Positions 1 to 7,888 of a stretch of DNA of 29,163 nucleotides are shown one piece after another. The notes below the pieces were generated by a model. The model did not search any database. It had not been told where the DNA came from and saw nothing but the letters and a program-made list of their open reading frames with translations. The translations under genes were made by a program, and so were the position numbers. Numbering within the stretch: position 1 is the stretch's first letter; each line of letters opens with the position of its first letter. This DNA is from an uncultured Actinomycetes bacterium (GTDB lineage: Bacteria; Actinomycetota; Actinomycetes; Nanopelagicales; Nanopelagicaceae): positions 1-29,163 of the forward strand of contig CAIYQS010000211.1 in the NCBI GenBank assembly GCA_903928395.1, read 5' to 3'.

Positions 1-1
1 C

Positions 2-457
2 CCAAATGATGAGACCGGCATTCCGGCAACTGTTGAAGAGCGATTGATAATCACCGAAAAAATAATGCGCACCGTGGAAAAACACGGAATTTCATTAGAT
101 AACCTGGTTATTGACCCACTTGCAATGACCGTAGGCGCGGATCCCGAGGCAGTAAAAATAACTCTTGAAACTATTTACCAAATTCGACAACGTTGGGGCT
201 TGAATATGACATTAGGGGCTTCAAATATCTCCTTCGGATTACCTCATCGCCATGCGCTCAACGCTGCGTTTCTCCCAGCAGCTATGAGCGCTGGACTTAC
301 CTCCGCGGTTATGGATGGCCGAACCGCACAAATTGTCGATGCGGTCCGAGCCGCCGATTTGCTCCTAGGTTTGGATCCTTGGGGTGGAAACTGGATATCG
401 CGGTTCCGCGCAACTCAGGCAGCCCAAGCTGCGGCAGCGGAGGCTCAACATCAGTAA
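2..457 (+). CDS. Methyltetrahydrofolate:corrinoid methyltransferase, C-terminal part (cut by window edge)
   Basis: Only the C-terminal ~151 residues are visible; the frame is open to base 2 and ends at TAA 455-457. The protein is a pterin-binding TIM-barrel enzyme of the dihydropteroate-synthase superfamily (AcsE/MtgA/MetH pterin-domain type), which moves the methyl group between methyl-THF and a corrinoid protein in the cytoplasm. Seen: the stretch VIDPLAMTVGAD, then GASNISFGLPHR, where the Asn and the SFGLP motif match the pterin/N5-methyl site of this family, and a C-terminal DAVRAADLLLG helix. It heads a + strand run with a corrinoid activator and a DUF1638 protein, the usual partners of B12 methyltransferases. 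It may be the folate module of a split methionine synthase or part of a betaine demethylation system; the sequence does not decide. The family call is solid, the exact acceptor is not. Confidence 0.88.
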   Translation, partial: PNDETGIPATVEERLIITEKIMRTVEKHGISLDNLVIDPLAMTVGADPEAVKITLETIYQIRQRWGLNMTLGASNISFGLPHRHALNAAFLPAAMSAGLTSAVMDGRTAQIVDAVRAADLLLGLDPWGGNWISRFRATQAAQAAAAEAQHQ

Positions 458-2354
458 GGACGAGCAAAGGCAAGCATCGCTTCCTCACCACGATGGCACG
501 GGACGAATAAAACTCTCCTTTCGCACTCTCGAAAAAGATGGTACCTCTGCCGCTGAAAAGACTATTTCAGTTCCAACAGGTGTAAGCGCATTTGATGCGG
601 CATCCTGGAATGGAATTGCTATTGATTCCACGTGTGGTGGTTATGGAACCTGTAAGAAATGTCGAATCAGAGTTACGGATGGTGAAAGTGAGCCAACCAA
701 ACTAGATTTCCGTGCATTTTCTGCGGATGAAATTCGGGCTGGCTGGCGGCTGGCCTGCATGGTTCGCCCCGCTGCAAATATCGCAGTAGATGTACCACCT
801 CTGACAACAAGGCCAAAAGCAGCAACGGTCGGTGTTGGTCGACAAGTCATACTTCGTCCCGCTGTTCAAAAACGATACGTCGAACTTGAATCACCAACTT
901 TGCACGATCAACGGACCGACATTGTTCGACTACTGAATGAGATCGACGATTTTGAGGCAACCGTTTCACTCGCTGCAATGCGTCACCTTCCCAAAGCGCT
1001 ACGAAATTCAGATTTTAAGGTTACTGCAGTATTTATCGAACAGGAGCTCATCGAAATAGAGCCAGGAGATACGACCTCGATTCGATATGCAATCGCCTTT
1101 GATCTGGGTACTACAACAGTCGTTGCAACACTTCTTGACCTAAATACAGGTGCACCTGTGGCAGTGGCTTCTATGCTAAATAAACAACAGCCTTTTGGCG
1201 CAGATGTGATAACACGCATAAGTACTACCATGCTTGATCCAGAGGGACTCAATAAATTGCGAAGTCTCGCGCAGCAAACGCTCTTTGAATTAACCGAGGA
1301 AGTTATTGCCGAGGCTGGTATCGATAGAAAGTACATCTATGAGGTTGCGCTCGCTGGTAATGCCACAATGACCCAAATCGTCTTAGGAATTGATCCTGAA
1401 CCCCTTGGAGTTGCCCCATTCATCATGGCGAGTGCGGTCTATCCAAATGTGCGCGCCACCGAACTTGGACTAGATATTCATCCGCTCGCCAAGGCGCTAA
1501 TAATGCCTTCGCTCGGGGCGTATGTAGGCGGAGACATTATTGCTGGAGCGCTCGCCTCTGGAATGGATCGTGACAAGCGGCTCCGATTATTTATCGATGT
1601 AGGAACCAACTGTGAAATAATCCTTGGCGATGGCGAGCGAATTCTTGCCACGGCTGCTCCTGCAGGTCCTGCGTTTGAAGCGGCATCAATCAAATGCGGG
1701 GTAAGGGCCGCGGCTGGGGCAATAGAAACCGTAAAGGTAAAAGACGGTCAATTGGTGATCGGAACCATTGAAGACACCCCCGCTATAGGAATTTGCGGCT
1801 CTGGCTTAGTTGATGCGTGTGCGGTCTTGGTTGAATTGGGACTGCTAGATAAATCCGGAAGATTTGTACCAGAAGATGTTGCCAAATCTATCGCTCCGCA
1901 ATTATCAGATCGCTTAACGATGTTGGAGGGTGAGCGGATCTTCGTCCTTACCTGGGGCAAGGAGATAGGAAATCCAAGCGATGCTATATTTTTAAGTCAG
2001 CGAGATGTACGAGAATTGCAATTCGCTAAGGCGGCAATCGCGACGGGTTGGGCTTTGTTGGTCGAAGAATTTGGAATCCAGGAAACCGATATTCAACAGG
2101 TATTGCTCGCCGGATCGTTTGGATCCTATTTATCGCCAGCGTCAGCGATTAAGATTGGATTAGTTCCAAAAATCTCTGTACTACGAATCATTTCTGCTGG
2201 AAATGTTGCCGGTGAAGGAGCGAAAATGGTGCTCTTGTCGGCACAGGAGCGAAATGGAGCGGATGCGCTACTTGAGCAGATTGATTATGTTGAACTTTCC
2301 GATCGATCCGACTTTAATGACAAATTCGTAGAGCGACTGGCCTTTCCAGGTTAA
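384..2354 (+). CDS. Corrinoid activation/regeneration protein (RACo/RamA-like, ASKHA ATPase with 2Fe-2S domain)
   Basis: Reductive activator of corrinoid proteins: it returns inactive Co(II) to Co(I) with ATP and an electron from its [2Fe-2S] cluster. Numbering from GTG 384: plant-type ferredoxin domain at about 41-135 with CGGYGTCKKC (Cys84, 90, 93) and Cys125 in RLACMV; linker; C-terminal DUF4445/ASKHA region from about 235 with the phosphate-1 motif FDLGTTTVVATLLD and later GNATMTQI, DVGTNCEI and ICGSGLVD. Its 656 residues fit the family. GTG 384 is the only ATG/GTG/TTG start ahead of the ferredoxin domain, but it overlaps the upstream gene by 74 bases and has a poor ribosome binding site. 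An in-frame ATC at 450 has a perfect GGAGG at 439-443 six bases before it and may be the true start (634 aa). DUF1638 follows after one base. Function is confident, start is not. Confidence 0.92.
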   Translation: METGYRGSAQLRQPKLRQRRLNISKDEQRQASLPHHDGTGRIKLSFRTLEKDGTSAAEKTISVPTGVSAFDAASWNGIAIDSTCGGYGTCKKCRIRVTDGESEPTKLDFRAFSADEIRAGWRLACMVRPAANIAVDVPPLTTRPKAATVGVGRQVILRPAVQKRYVELESPTLHDQRTDIVRLLNEIDDFEATVSLAAMRHLPKALRNSDFKVTAVFIEQELIEIEPGDTTSIRYAIAFDLGTTTVVATLLDLNTGAPVAVASMLNKQQPFGADVITRISTTMLDPEGLNKLRSLAQQTLFELTEEVIAEAGIDRKYIYEVALAGNATMTQIVLGIDPEPLGVAPFIMASAVYPNVRATELGLDIHPLAKALIMPSLGAYVGGDIIAGALASGMDRDKRLRLFIDVGTNCEIILGDGERILATAAPAGPAFEAASIKCGVRAAAGAIETVKVKDGQLVIGTIEDTPAIGICGSGLVDACAVLVELGLLDKSGRFVPEDVAKSIAPQLSDRLTMLEGERIFVLTWGKEIGNPSDAIFLSQRDVRELQFAKAAIATGWALLVEEFGIQETDIQQVLLAGSFGSYLSPASAIKIGLVPKISVLRIISAGNVAGEGAKMVLLSAQERNGADALLEQIDYVELSDRSDFNDKFVERLAFPG

Positions 2355-2355
2355 A

Positions 2356-2940
2356 GTGGATATCGGTATTATTGCGTGCGGTGCTCTCGCATATGAGATC
2401 GAAACCATTGCACAACAAAATAGTTTGGATCTCACCATTTACCCGCTTCCACCACTTCTTCATAACCATCCTGAAAAGATTGCGGGAGAAGTCGATCGAT
2501 TACTAAATGAAATGGCCAGCAAACACCGTAAGTGTGCGGTCGCTTATGCCGATTGCGGAACTTACGGAGCACTCGATCTGGTCCTAAAAGCGCATAACGT
2601 GGCTCGACTGGCGGGCAACCATTGTTATGACGTTTTTGCTGGAAGAGCCACTATGGAAAAACTCATGGCAGAAAATGCAGGTACTTACTTTCTGACGGAT
2701 TATTTAGTTAAGGCTTTCTATAGAAGCGTAGTCGTCGAGCTTGGTTTGGATCGCCGTCCGGATTTACGGGATGATTATTTTAAGAATTATTCGAAGGTGA
2801 TTTGGTTGGCACAAACTCCAACTCCGGAACTCGAGGTAGCCGCGAGAGCCGCCGCCGATTTATTGCAGCTTCCGCTCGAAGTTCAAATAGTTGGACATAG
2901 TGGCTTGGCTACTCAGATACTGACACTAGTGAGAAGTTGA
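2356..2940 (+). CDS. DUF1638 family protein
   Basis: A 194-residue protein of the DUF1638 family, recognised from the N-terminal IIACGALAYEI, the internal AYADCGTYGALD and the NHCYDVFAG segment. The family has no settled biochemical role but repeatedly neighbours corrinoid methyltransferases and their activators, as here. Conserved-looking Cys8, Cys67 and Cys90 (with Cys60 nearby) could bind a metal or a corrinoid/pterin partner; that is inference. No signal peptide or membrane segment, so cytosolic. GTG 2356 lies one base after the activator's stop codon with AGG about 5 bases ahead, so it is probably translated by coupling. Its 3' end runs 15 bases into the end of the formate dehydrogenase alpha gene on the other strand, with no visible terminator between the two operons. 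Confidence 0.85.
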   Translation: MDIGIIACGALAYEIETIAQQNSLDLTIYPLPPLLHNHPEKIAGEVDRLLNEMASKHRKCAVAYADCGTYGALDLVLKAHNVARLAGNHCYDVFAGRATMEKLMAENAGTYFLTDYLVKAFYRSVVVELGLDRRPDLRDDYFKNYSKVIWLAQTPTPELEVAARAAADLLQLPLEVQIVGHSGLATQILTLVRS

Positions 2941-5916
2941 TTCAAGCTCCAACGCTTTTTGAACCACAGGAGAAAGCAAAGTTTTATCTACATCTTCGTG
3001 TAGTCGGCGGCGCATCACCGGAGTCCAAAATTGAACAATGTGATGTGCTACTTCAATTTCTGGAGCGCCACTAGATGGAATATTTGCCGCTATTTGATTA
3101 GCCATTCGAATAATCGACGAAAGTTGTAAATCTTTATCAAGATCATGTTCGTGAATGGCTCCAGGACCTTTTGCGCTGGGACTTACTTCGACAGCAGTGA
3201 CTTTATATTCTGGACAGTTGGTAGCCCAATCCGAAAAATCGGTCGTGATTACATTTGCGCCACTTTCGGGGAAGTGGAAAGTTGTATACACAACACCTGC
3301 CGGAACCTCATCTGTGATCCGAGCACGCATAATGGTGTCGCCAACCCGACTAGCAAGTTTTACCCAAGTTCCATCTTTGATTCCCCGTAATTCGGCATCC
3401 GCTTCATGAATATCGAGCGTGTCTTCCGGGTGCCAAATCACGTTTGACGTTCGCCGTGTTTGCGCGCCAACGTTGTATTGGCTGAGGACTCGTCCAGTTG
3501 TAAGCAAAAGTGGATACTTGCGGCTTGCTTTCTCTTCGGTCGCAACGTAAGGAGTCAGCATAAATCGACCTTCGCCACGCACAAATTTCTCTTGATGCAT
3601 TGTGGGGGTGCCCGCTGGAGCGCTTTCCGTCACCGGCCATTGCATGCTCCCAGCCTGATCCAACTTCGCGAAGGTCACACCGCTGAAAGTAGGTGTCACA
3701 GCTGCTATTTCGTCCATGATTGCGGCACCATTTGGGTAATTCATGGGATAGCCCATCGCTGTTGCCAAATCGCACGTTACTTCATATTCGCTTTTACCGG
3801 TTTTGCTTGGCATCAGTGGGCGAACTCGATTTATCCGGCGTTCTGCATTTGTAAACGTTCCGTCTTTTTCTAAAAATGAGGTGCCCGGGAGAAATACGTG
3901 AGCAAATTTGGAAGTTTCATTTAAGAAAAGATCCTGAACAATGACCATCTCCATCGCGCGCAGCGCAGCGTGTACATGGACCGTATTGGGATCAGACTGG
4001 GCGATATCTTCCCCTTGAATATAAAGCCCTTTGAATTCCCCAGCGAGCGCAGCATCAAACATATTTGGGATTCGAAGCCCCGGCTGTGTCTGGAGTGTGA
4101 CGCCCCACTTTTTATCGAAAATCGATCGAGTTTCAGCATCGGAGATATGCCGATAACCAGATAACTCGTGCGGAAAAGAACCCATATCGCAAGAACCTTG
4201 GACGTTGTTCTGCCCACGTAGTGGGTTAACTCCGACTCCTTTGCGACCAATGTTTCCGGTTGCCATGGCAAGGTTGGCTATACCCATCACCATAGTTGAG
4301 CCCTGAGAGTGTTCCGTGACTCCTAATCCGTAATAGATGGCGCCATTCTTCGCGCCCGCATAAAGACGCGCTGCTTTGCGAATTTCCGCTGCTGGAACTC
4401 TGCTTACTGCTTCAAGGGTCTCTGGACTGTTTTCTGGTAGCCGAATAAATGCTTCCCATTGCGCAAAAGATTCGAGATCACATCTGGAATCTATAAATTC
4501 CCGATCCATTAAACCTTCGGTTGCTATAACGTGCGCAAGGGCATTGATGACCGCGACATTGCTCCCGGGCATTAACTGCAAATGATGACTGGCCGCAATA
4601 TGTGGAGTACGTACCAGTGGAATTGAACGTGGATCAACAACTATAAGCGAAGCTCCCTTGCGAAGCACTTTCTTCATTCTGGAAGCGAAAACCGGATGAG
4701 CCGCAGTTGGATTTGCGCCTATCAACATGATTACATCGGCATGTTCTACCGATTCGAAATCTTGCGTACCAGCAGAAGTACCAAATGTTTGTTTTAAACC
4801 GTATCCAGTTGGTGAGTGGCAAACCCGAGCGCAGGTGTCTATATTGTTGTTTCCGAAAGCGGCGCGTACCATTTTGGTAACTACGAAAACTTCCTCGTTT
4901 GTGCACCGGGATGAAGAGATGCCGCCAATTGAATTAATCCCTAGCTCGGCTTGGATACGCTTTAAGCCAGCTGCCGCGAATTCGATTGCCTCTTGCCAAG
5001 AGACTTTTTGCCATTCATCCGTTATAGATTTTCTGATCATTGGAGTCGTGATTCGATCTTCATGAGTCGCATATCCCCAAGCAAAACGACCCTTGACACA
5101 GGAATGTCCTTCGTTCGCCCCACCATCCTTAAGTGGCACCATTCGAACTAGTTCATTGCCTTTTAACTCGGCTTTAAAGGAGCAACCAACCCCACAATAC
5201 GCGCACGTCGTCACCACTGATCGTGTCGGAGTTCCAATTGTAAGAAGTGTTTTTTCAGTCAGCGCACCCGTCGGACATGCCTGCACGCAAGCGCCGCATG
5301 AAACGCATTCGGATTCGATAAAGGAGGTCCCAGATGAAGAGACGCGTGCCTCAAACCCCCTATTTTCAATGGTTAGGGCAAAGGTTCCTTGAACTTCATC
5401 GCATGCACGTACACATCTATTGCAAACGATGCACTCGGTGGAGTCAAAGGTGAAGTAAGGATTGGATTCGTCCTTGGGTAGATCTAAATGTGTTTTACCC
5501 GAATATCGTATTTCTGTAAGCCCTACGGTTTCTGCCATATTGTGCATTTTGCAGTTATCTCCGACTGCACATTGCTGTGGATGGTCGGACATGTAAAGCT
5601 CCATCACACCTCGGCGCAAGCGCGACAACTTCTCGGATTCGGTGGCAATTTCCATGCCTTCAGCAACGGGTGTGGTGCAAGAGGAAGGTGTGCCGTTACG
5701 GCCTGCTATTTGAACGACGCACAGGCGACATGAACCAAATGCTTTTAACGAGTCAGTCGCACAGAGTTTTGGAACGGTAATTCCCGCCGTAGCTGCGGCT
5801 CTCATAATGGAAGTACCGGCGGGCACTTCGACACTTATGCCATCAATTGTTAGATTCACTCGGTTGGAATCTTTGCTTGGCGGAGTCCCAAAATCTGGTT
5901 CGAATAGAAGGGTCAT
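2926..5916 (-). CDS. fdsA: NAD-dependent formate dehydrogenase alpha subunit, with C-terminal FdsD-like fusion
   Basis: Cytosolic molybdenum/tungsten bis-MGD subunit that oxidises formate to CO2 and passes electrons to the beta/gamma NADH-forming module. Domains by residue: [2Fe-2S] ferredoxin with Cys52, 63, 66, 80; NuoG-like His/Cys cluster about 111-124; two [4Fe-4S] motifs (CIVCNRC at 162-168 with C172, CVSCGAC at 204-210 with C214); bis-MGD domain with CAYCGVGC at 238-245 and Cys273; catalytic Cys366-His367 in RVCHSPT, so a cysteine, not a selenocysteine enzyme. No Tat signal. At 996 aa it is longer than usual FdsA: about 933-990 (IIRMANQIA...HHIVQFWTPVMRRRL) resembles the separate FdsD delta subunit. 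ATG 5916 overlaps the beta stop codon as ATGA. It is last in the operon. No FdsC/FdhD sulfurtransferase is seen in the window. Confidence 0.95.
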   Translation of the reverse strand: MTLLFEPDFGTPPSKDSNRVNLTIDGISVEVPAGTSIMRAAATAGITVPKLCATDSLKAFGSCRLCVVQIAGRNGTPSSCTTPVAEGMEIATESEKLSRLRRGVMELYMSDHPQQCAVGDNCKMHNMAETVGLTEIRYSGKTHLDLPKDESNPYFTFDSTECIVCNRCVRACDEVQGTFALTIENRGFEARVSSSGTSFIESECVSCGACVQACPTGALTEKTLLTIGTPTRSVVTTCAYCGVGCSFKAELKGNELVRMVPLKDGGANEGHSCVKGRFAWGYATHEDRITTPMIRKSITDEWQKVSWQEAIEFAAAGLKRIQAELGINSIGGISSSRCTNEEVFVVTKMVRAAFGNNNIDTCARVCHSPTGYGLKQTFGTSAGTQDFESVEHADVIMLIGANPTAAHPVFASRMKKVLRKGASLIVVDPRSIPLVRTPHIAASHHLQLMPGSNVAVINALAHVIATEGLMDREFIDSRCDLESFAQWEAFIRLPENSPETLEAVSRVPAAEIRKAARLYAGAKNGAIYYGLGVTEHSQGSTMVMGIANLAMATGNIGRKGVGVNPLRGQNNVQGSCDMGSFPHELSGYRHISDAETRSIFDKKWGVTLQTQPGLRIPNMFDAALAGEFKGLYIQGEDIAQSDPNTVHVHAALRAMEMVIVQDLFLNETSKFAHVFLPGTSFLEKDGTFTNAERRINRVRPLMPSKTGKSEYEVTCDLATAMGYPMNYPNGAAIMDEIAAVTPTFSGVTFAKLDQAGSMQWPVTESAPAGTPTMHQEKFVRGEGRFMLTPYVATEEKASRKYPLLLTTGRVLSQYNVGAQTRRTSNVIWHPEDTLDIHEADAELRGIKDGTWVKLASRVGDTIMRARITDEVPAGVVYTTFHFPESGANVITTDFSDWATNCPEYKVTAVEVSPSAKGPGAIHEHDLDKDLQLSSIIRMANQIAANIPSSGAPEIEVAHHIVQFWTPVMRRRLHEDVDKTLLSPVVQKALELESTSH

Positions 5917-7466
5917 GTCTTCGCCGCCAATCGATCCTCAAAATCCGAAGGAAAGTTAATCATTGCACTTTTTACCGGCATTGGCGTCAAGCCGCCCATC
6001 GCGCAGAGCGATCCGTCGGTCATAACTTCACATAAATCTAGTAGCAGCTTCTTATTGGCCGAAACATTGCGGCCATCAATAATCTCTTGAATAGTTTCGG
6101 CTCCCCGGGTAGATCCCAAGCGGCAAGGGGTGCATTTTCCGCAGGACTCGATGGCGCAGAATTCCATTGCAAATTTTGCCTGTATTGCCAGATCGACTTC
6201 AGTGTCAAAAACTACGACACCTCCGTGTCCGAGCATCCCGCCAGCTGCAAGCAGCGATTCGTAGTCCATAGAAAGATCGAAGCTCTGGGTCGGGAAATAT
6301 GCACCCAGTGGCCCACCGATTTGCACTGCCTTAACGGGCTTGCCTGAGAGAGTTCCTCCCCCAAATCCTGACACGAGGTCATGAAGGGTAATTCCAAAGC
6401 CGGTTTCAACTATGCCCCCACGCTTAACATTTCCACCTAGCTGAAAGACCTGGGTACCAAGAGAGCGACCAACTCCCCGTGATTTATATGAAGAGGCGCC
6501 TTCAGAAATTATTGCTGGGACGCTGGAAAAAGTGAGTACATTATTTATTACCGTCGGTTTTCCGAATAACCCTGATATTGCAGGTAAAGGCGGCTTAGAA
6601 CGAACTACTCCTCGTTTGCCTTCAATACTTTCCAACATGGCTGTTTCTTCACCGCAGACGTAGGAACCAGCGCCTGAACGCACTTTCAAAGTAAATTCGA
6701 AGTGAGAACCAAGGACACTCTTTCCGAGGAGCCCGTACTCATCGGCAATGGCGATCGCAGCTTTCAACTTCGCTATCGCTGCTGGATACTCTGATCTGAC
6801 ATACACAATCCCCTTAGTAGCCCCAACAGCAATGGCCGCTATAACCATTCCCTCGATCAGTGTGAATGGATCACCTTCTATAAGAATTCGATCTGCAAAA
6901 GTGCCACTGTCCCCCTCGTCTGCATTGCAGCAAAGATATTTGATATCACTTTGGGTATCTTGAACAGTTTTCCACTTTATTCCCGCTGGAAATCCGGCAC
7001 CGCCTCTGCCGCGTAAACCGGACTCTAAAATCTCAGCAGCGATCTCGTCACTGCTCATTTTCAATGCACGCCGTAATCCATTTAAGCCGCCATGTGCTTC
7101 GTACTCTGACATCGAAAGCGGATCGTTAAGTCCGACCCTTTTAAAAGTGACTCGGTCCTGCTCCGCAAACCAAGGGAGTTCGTCGACACTGTTAATGCTA
7201 AGAGGATGTGAAGCACCTTGAAGGAAATGTTCCTCAAACAATCCCTCGACATCTTCTACTTTGACCGGACCGTAACCAATTCTCTTTTCAGCTATTTGTA
7301 CTTCCACGAGCGGTTCTAACCAGAGCGCACCGCGCGTGCCATTTCTAATAATTTCGATTTCAATATTTGCTGCTTTTGCTAGCTTTGCAATTTCTAAAGC
7401 AACCTCATCTGCTCCCACTGAAACAGCAGCACTATCTCCAGGTACATATACTTTTGTGGCAATCAT
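5913..7466 (-). CDS. fdsB: NAD-dependent formate dehydrogenase beta subunit (NuoF-like)
   Basis: FMN- and NAD-binding flavoprotein subunit, homologous to NuoF of complex I, that reduces NAD+ with electrons from the alpha subunit. 517 residues, normal for FdsB. Seen: an N-terminal thioredoxin-like segment (1-110), the NADH/FMN motif GLRGRGGAGFPAGIKW at 150-165, CNADEGDSGTFADR near 180-193, an SLBB-like region, and a C-terminal [4Fe-4S] site with ESCGKCTPCRLGS plus a later Cys in DGSLCAMGG. ATG 7466 overlaps the gamma stop codon as ATGA, and the alpha subunit overlaps its own stop the same way, so gamma, beta and alpha are translationally coupled. The order gamma-beta-alpha is that of classic fds operons. 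Confidence 0.95.
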   Translation of the reverse strand: MIATKVYVPGDSAAVSVGADEVALEIAKLAKAANIEIEIIRNGTRGALWLEPLVEVQIAEKRIGYGPVKVEDVEGLFEEHFLQGASHPLSINSVDELPWFAEQDRVTFKRVGLNDPLSMSEYEAHGGLNGLRRALKMSSDEIAAEILESGLRGRGGAGFPAGIKWKTVQDTQSDIKYLCCNADEGDSGTFADRILIEGDPFTLIEGMVIAAIAVGATKGIVYVRSEYPAAIAKLKAAIAIADEYGLLGKSVLGSHFEFTLKVRSGAGSYVCGEETAMLESIEGKRGVVRSKPPLPAISGLFGKPTVINNVLTFSSVPAIISEGASSYKSRGVGRSLGTQVFQLGGNVKRGGIVETGFGITLHDLVSGFGGGTLSGKPVKAVQIGGPLGAYFPTQSFDLSMDYESLLAAGGMLGHGGVVVFDTEVDLAIQAKFAMEFCAIESCGKCTPCRLGSTRGAETIQEIIDGRNVSANKKLLLDLCEVMTDGSLCAMGGLTPMPVKSAMINFPSDFEDRLAAKT

Positions 7467-7888
7467 TTAATTGCCGCAGCAATCTTCGCGGGAGTTGCTC
7501 TTCCGATAAGAACGCCATTGACCATCACTGTGGGGCCAAGAGCACAATTTCCAAAACAAAAAACATCGCGAACTTGTTCTCCATAGGTTGTCTTAACTGC
7601 TTGCTCCAAATTCCGCGAACCTACAGCCTGACAAGCTTCGGCAACACAGATGTGAATCTCGTTGGCAAGTGGAGGAGTTGAACGAAGATCTTCGTAATAG
7701 GTAAACACACCATGTACATCCGCCCGAGAAACATTAAAGAAAGTTGCGACAAGCGCTATGGCTTCGGCGGGAATGTATCCAAACTCTTCCTGAAGTGCTT
7801 GCAACGCAATAAGAACCGGACCTGGTTCATCACGCAACGGCTCTAGCACCGTCAAGCCGGCGCTTTTCGACCACGTTGCGTGAGTCAT
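7463..7888 (-). CDS. fdsG: NAD-dependent formate dehydrogenase gamma subunit (NuoE-like)
   Basis: Small thioredoxin-fold [2Fe-2S] subunit, homologous to NuoE, that works with the beta subunit in electron transfer to NAD+. 141 residues. The four cluster cysteines are seen as Cys81 and Cys86 (CVAEACQAVGS) and Cys111 and Cys115 (CFGNCALGP). The segment LQEEFGYIPAEAIALVA matches the family's N-terminal helical region. ATG 7888 overlaps the Fhs stop codon as TAATG, and the 3' end overlaps beta as ATGA. Lying directly downstream of formate-THF ligase ties formate released from the folate pool to its oxidation. Confidence 0.94.
   Translation of the reverse strand: MTHATWSKSAGLTVLEPLRDEPGPVLIALQALQEEFGYIPAEAIALVATFFNVSRADVHGVFTYYEDLRSTPPLANEIHICVAEACQAVGSRNLEQAVKTTYGEQVRDVFCFGNCALGPTVMVNGVLIGRATPAKIAAAIK

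Noticed and set aside
4818..4822. Possible selenocysteine site in formate dehydrogenase alpha
   Set aside because: The catalytic codon encodes cysteine in RVCHSPT, with no in-frame TGA.
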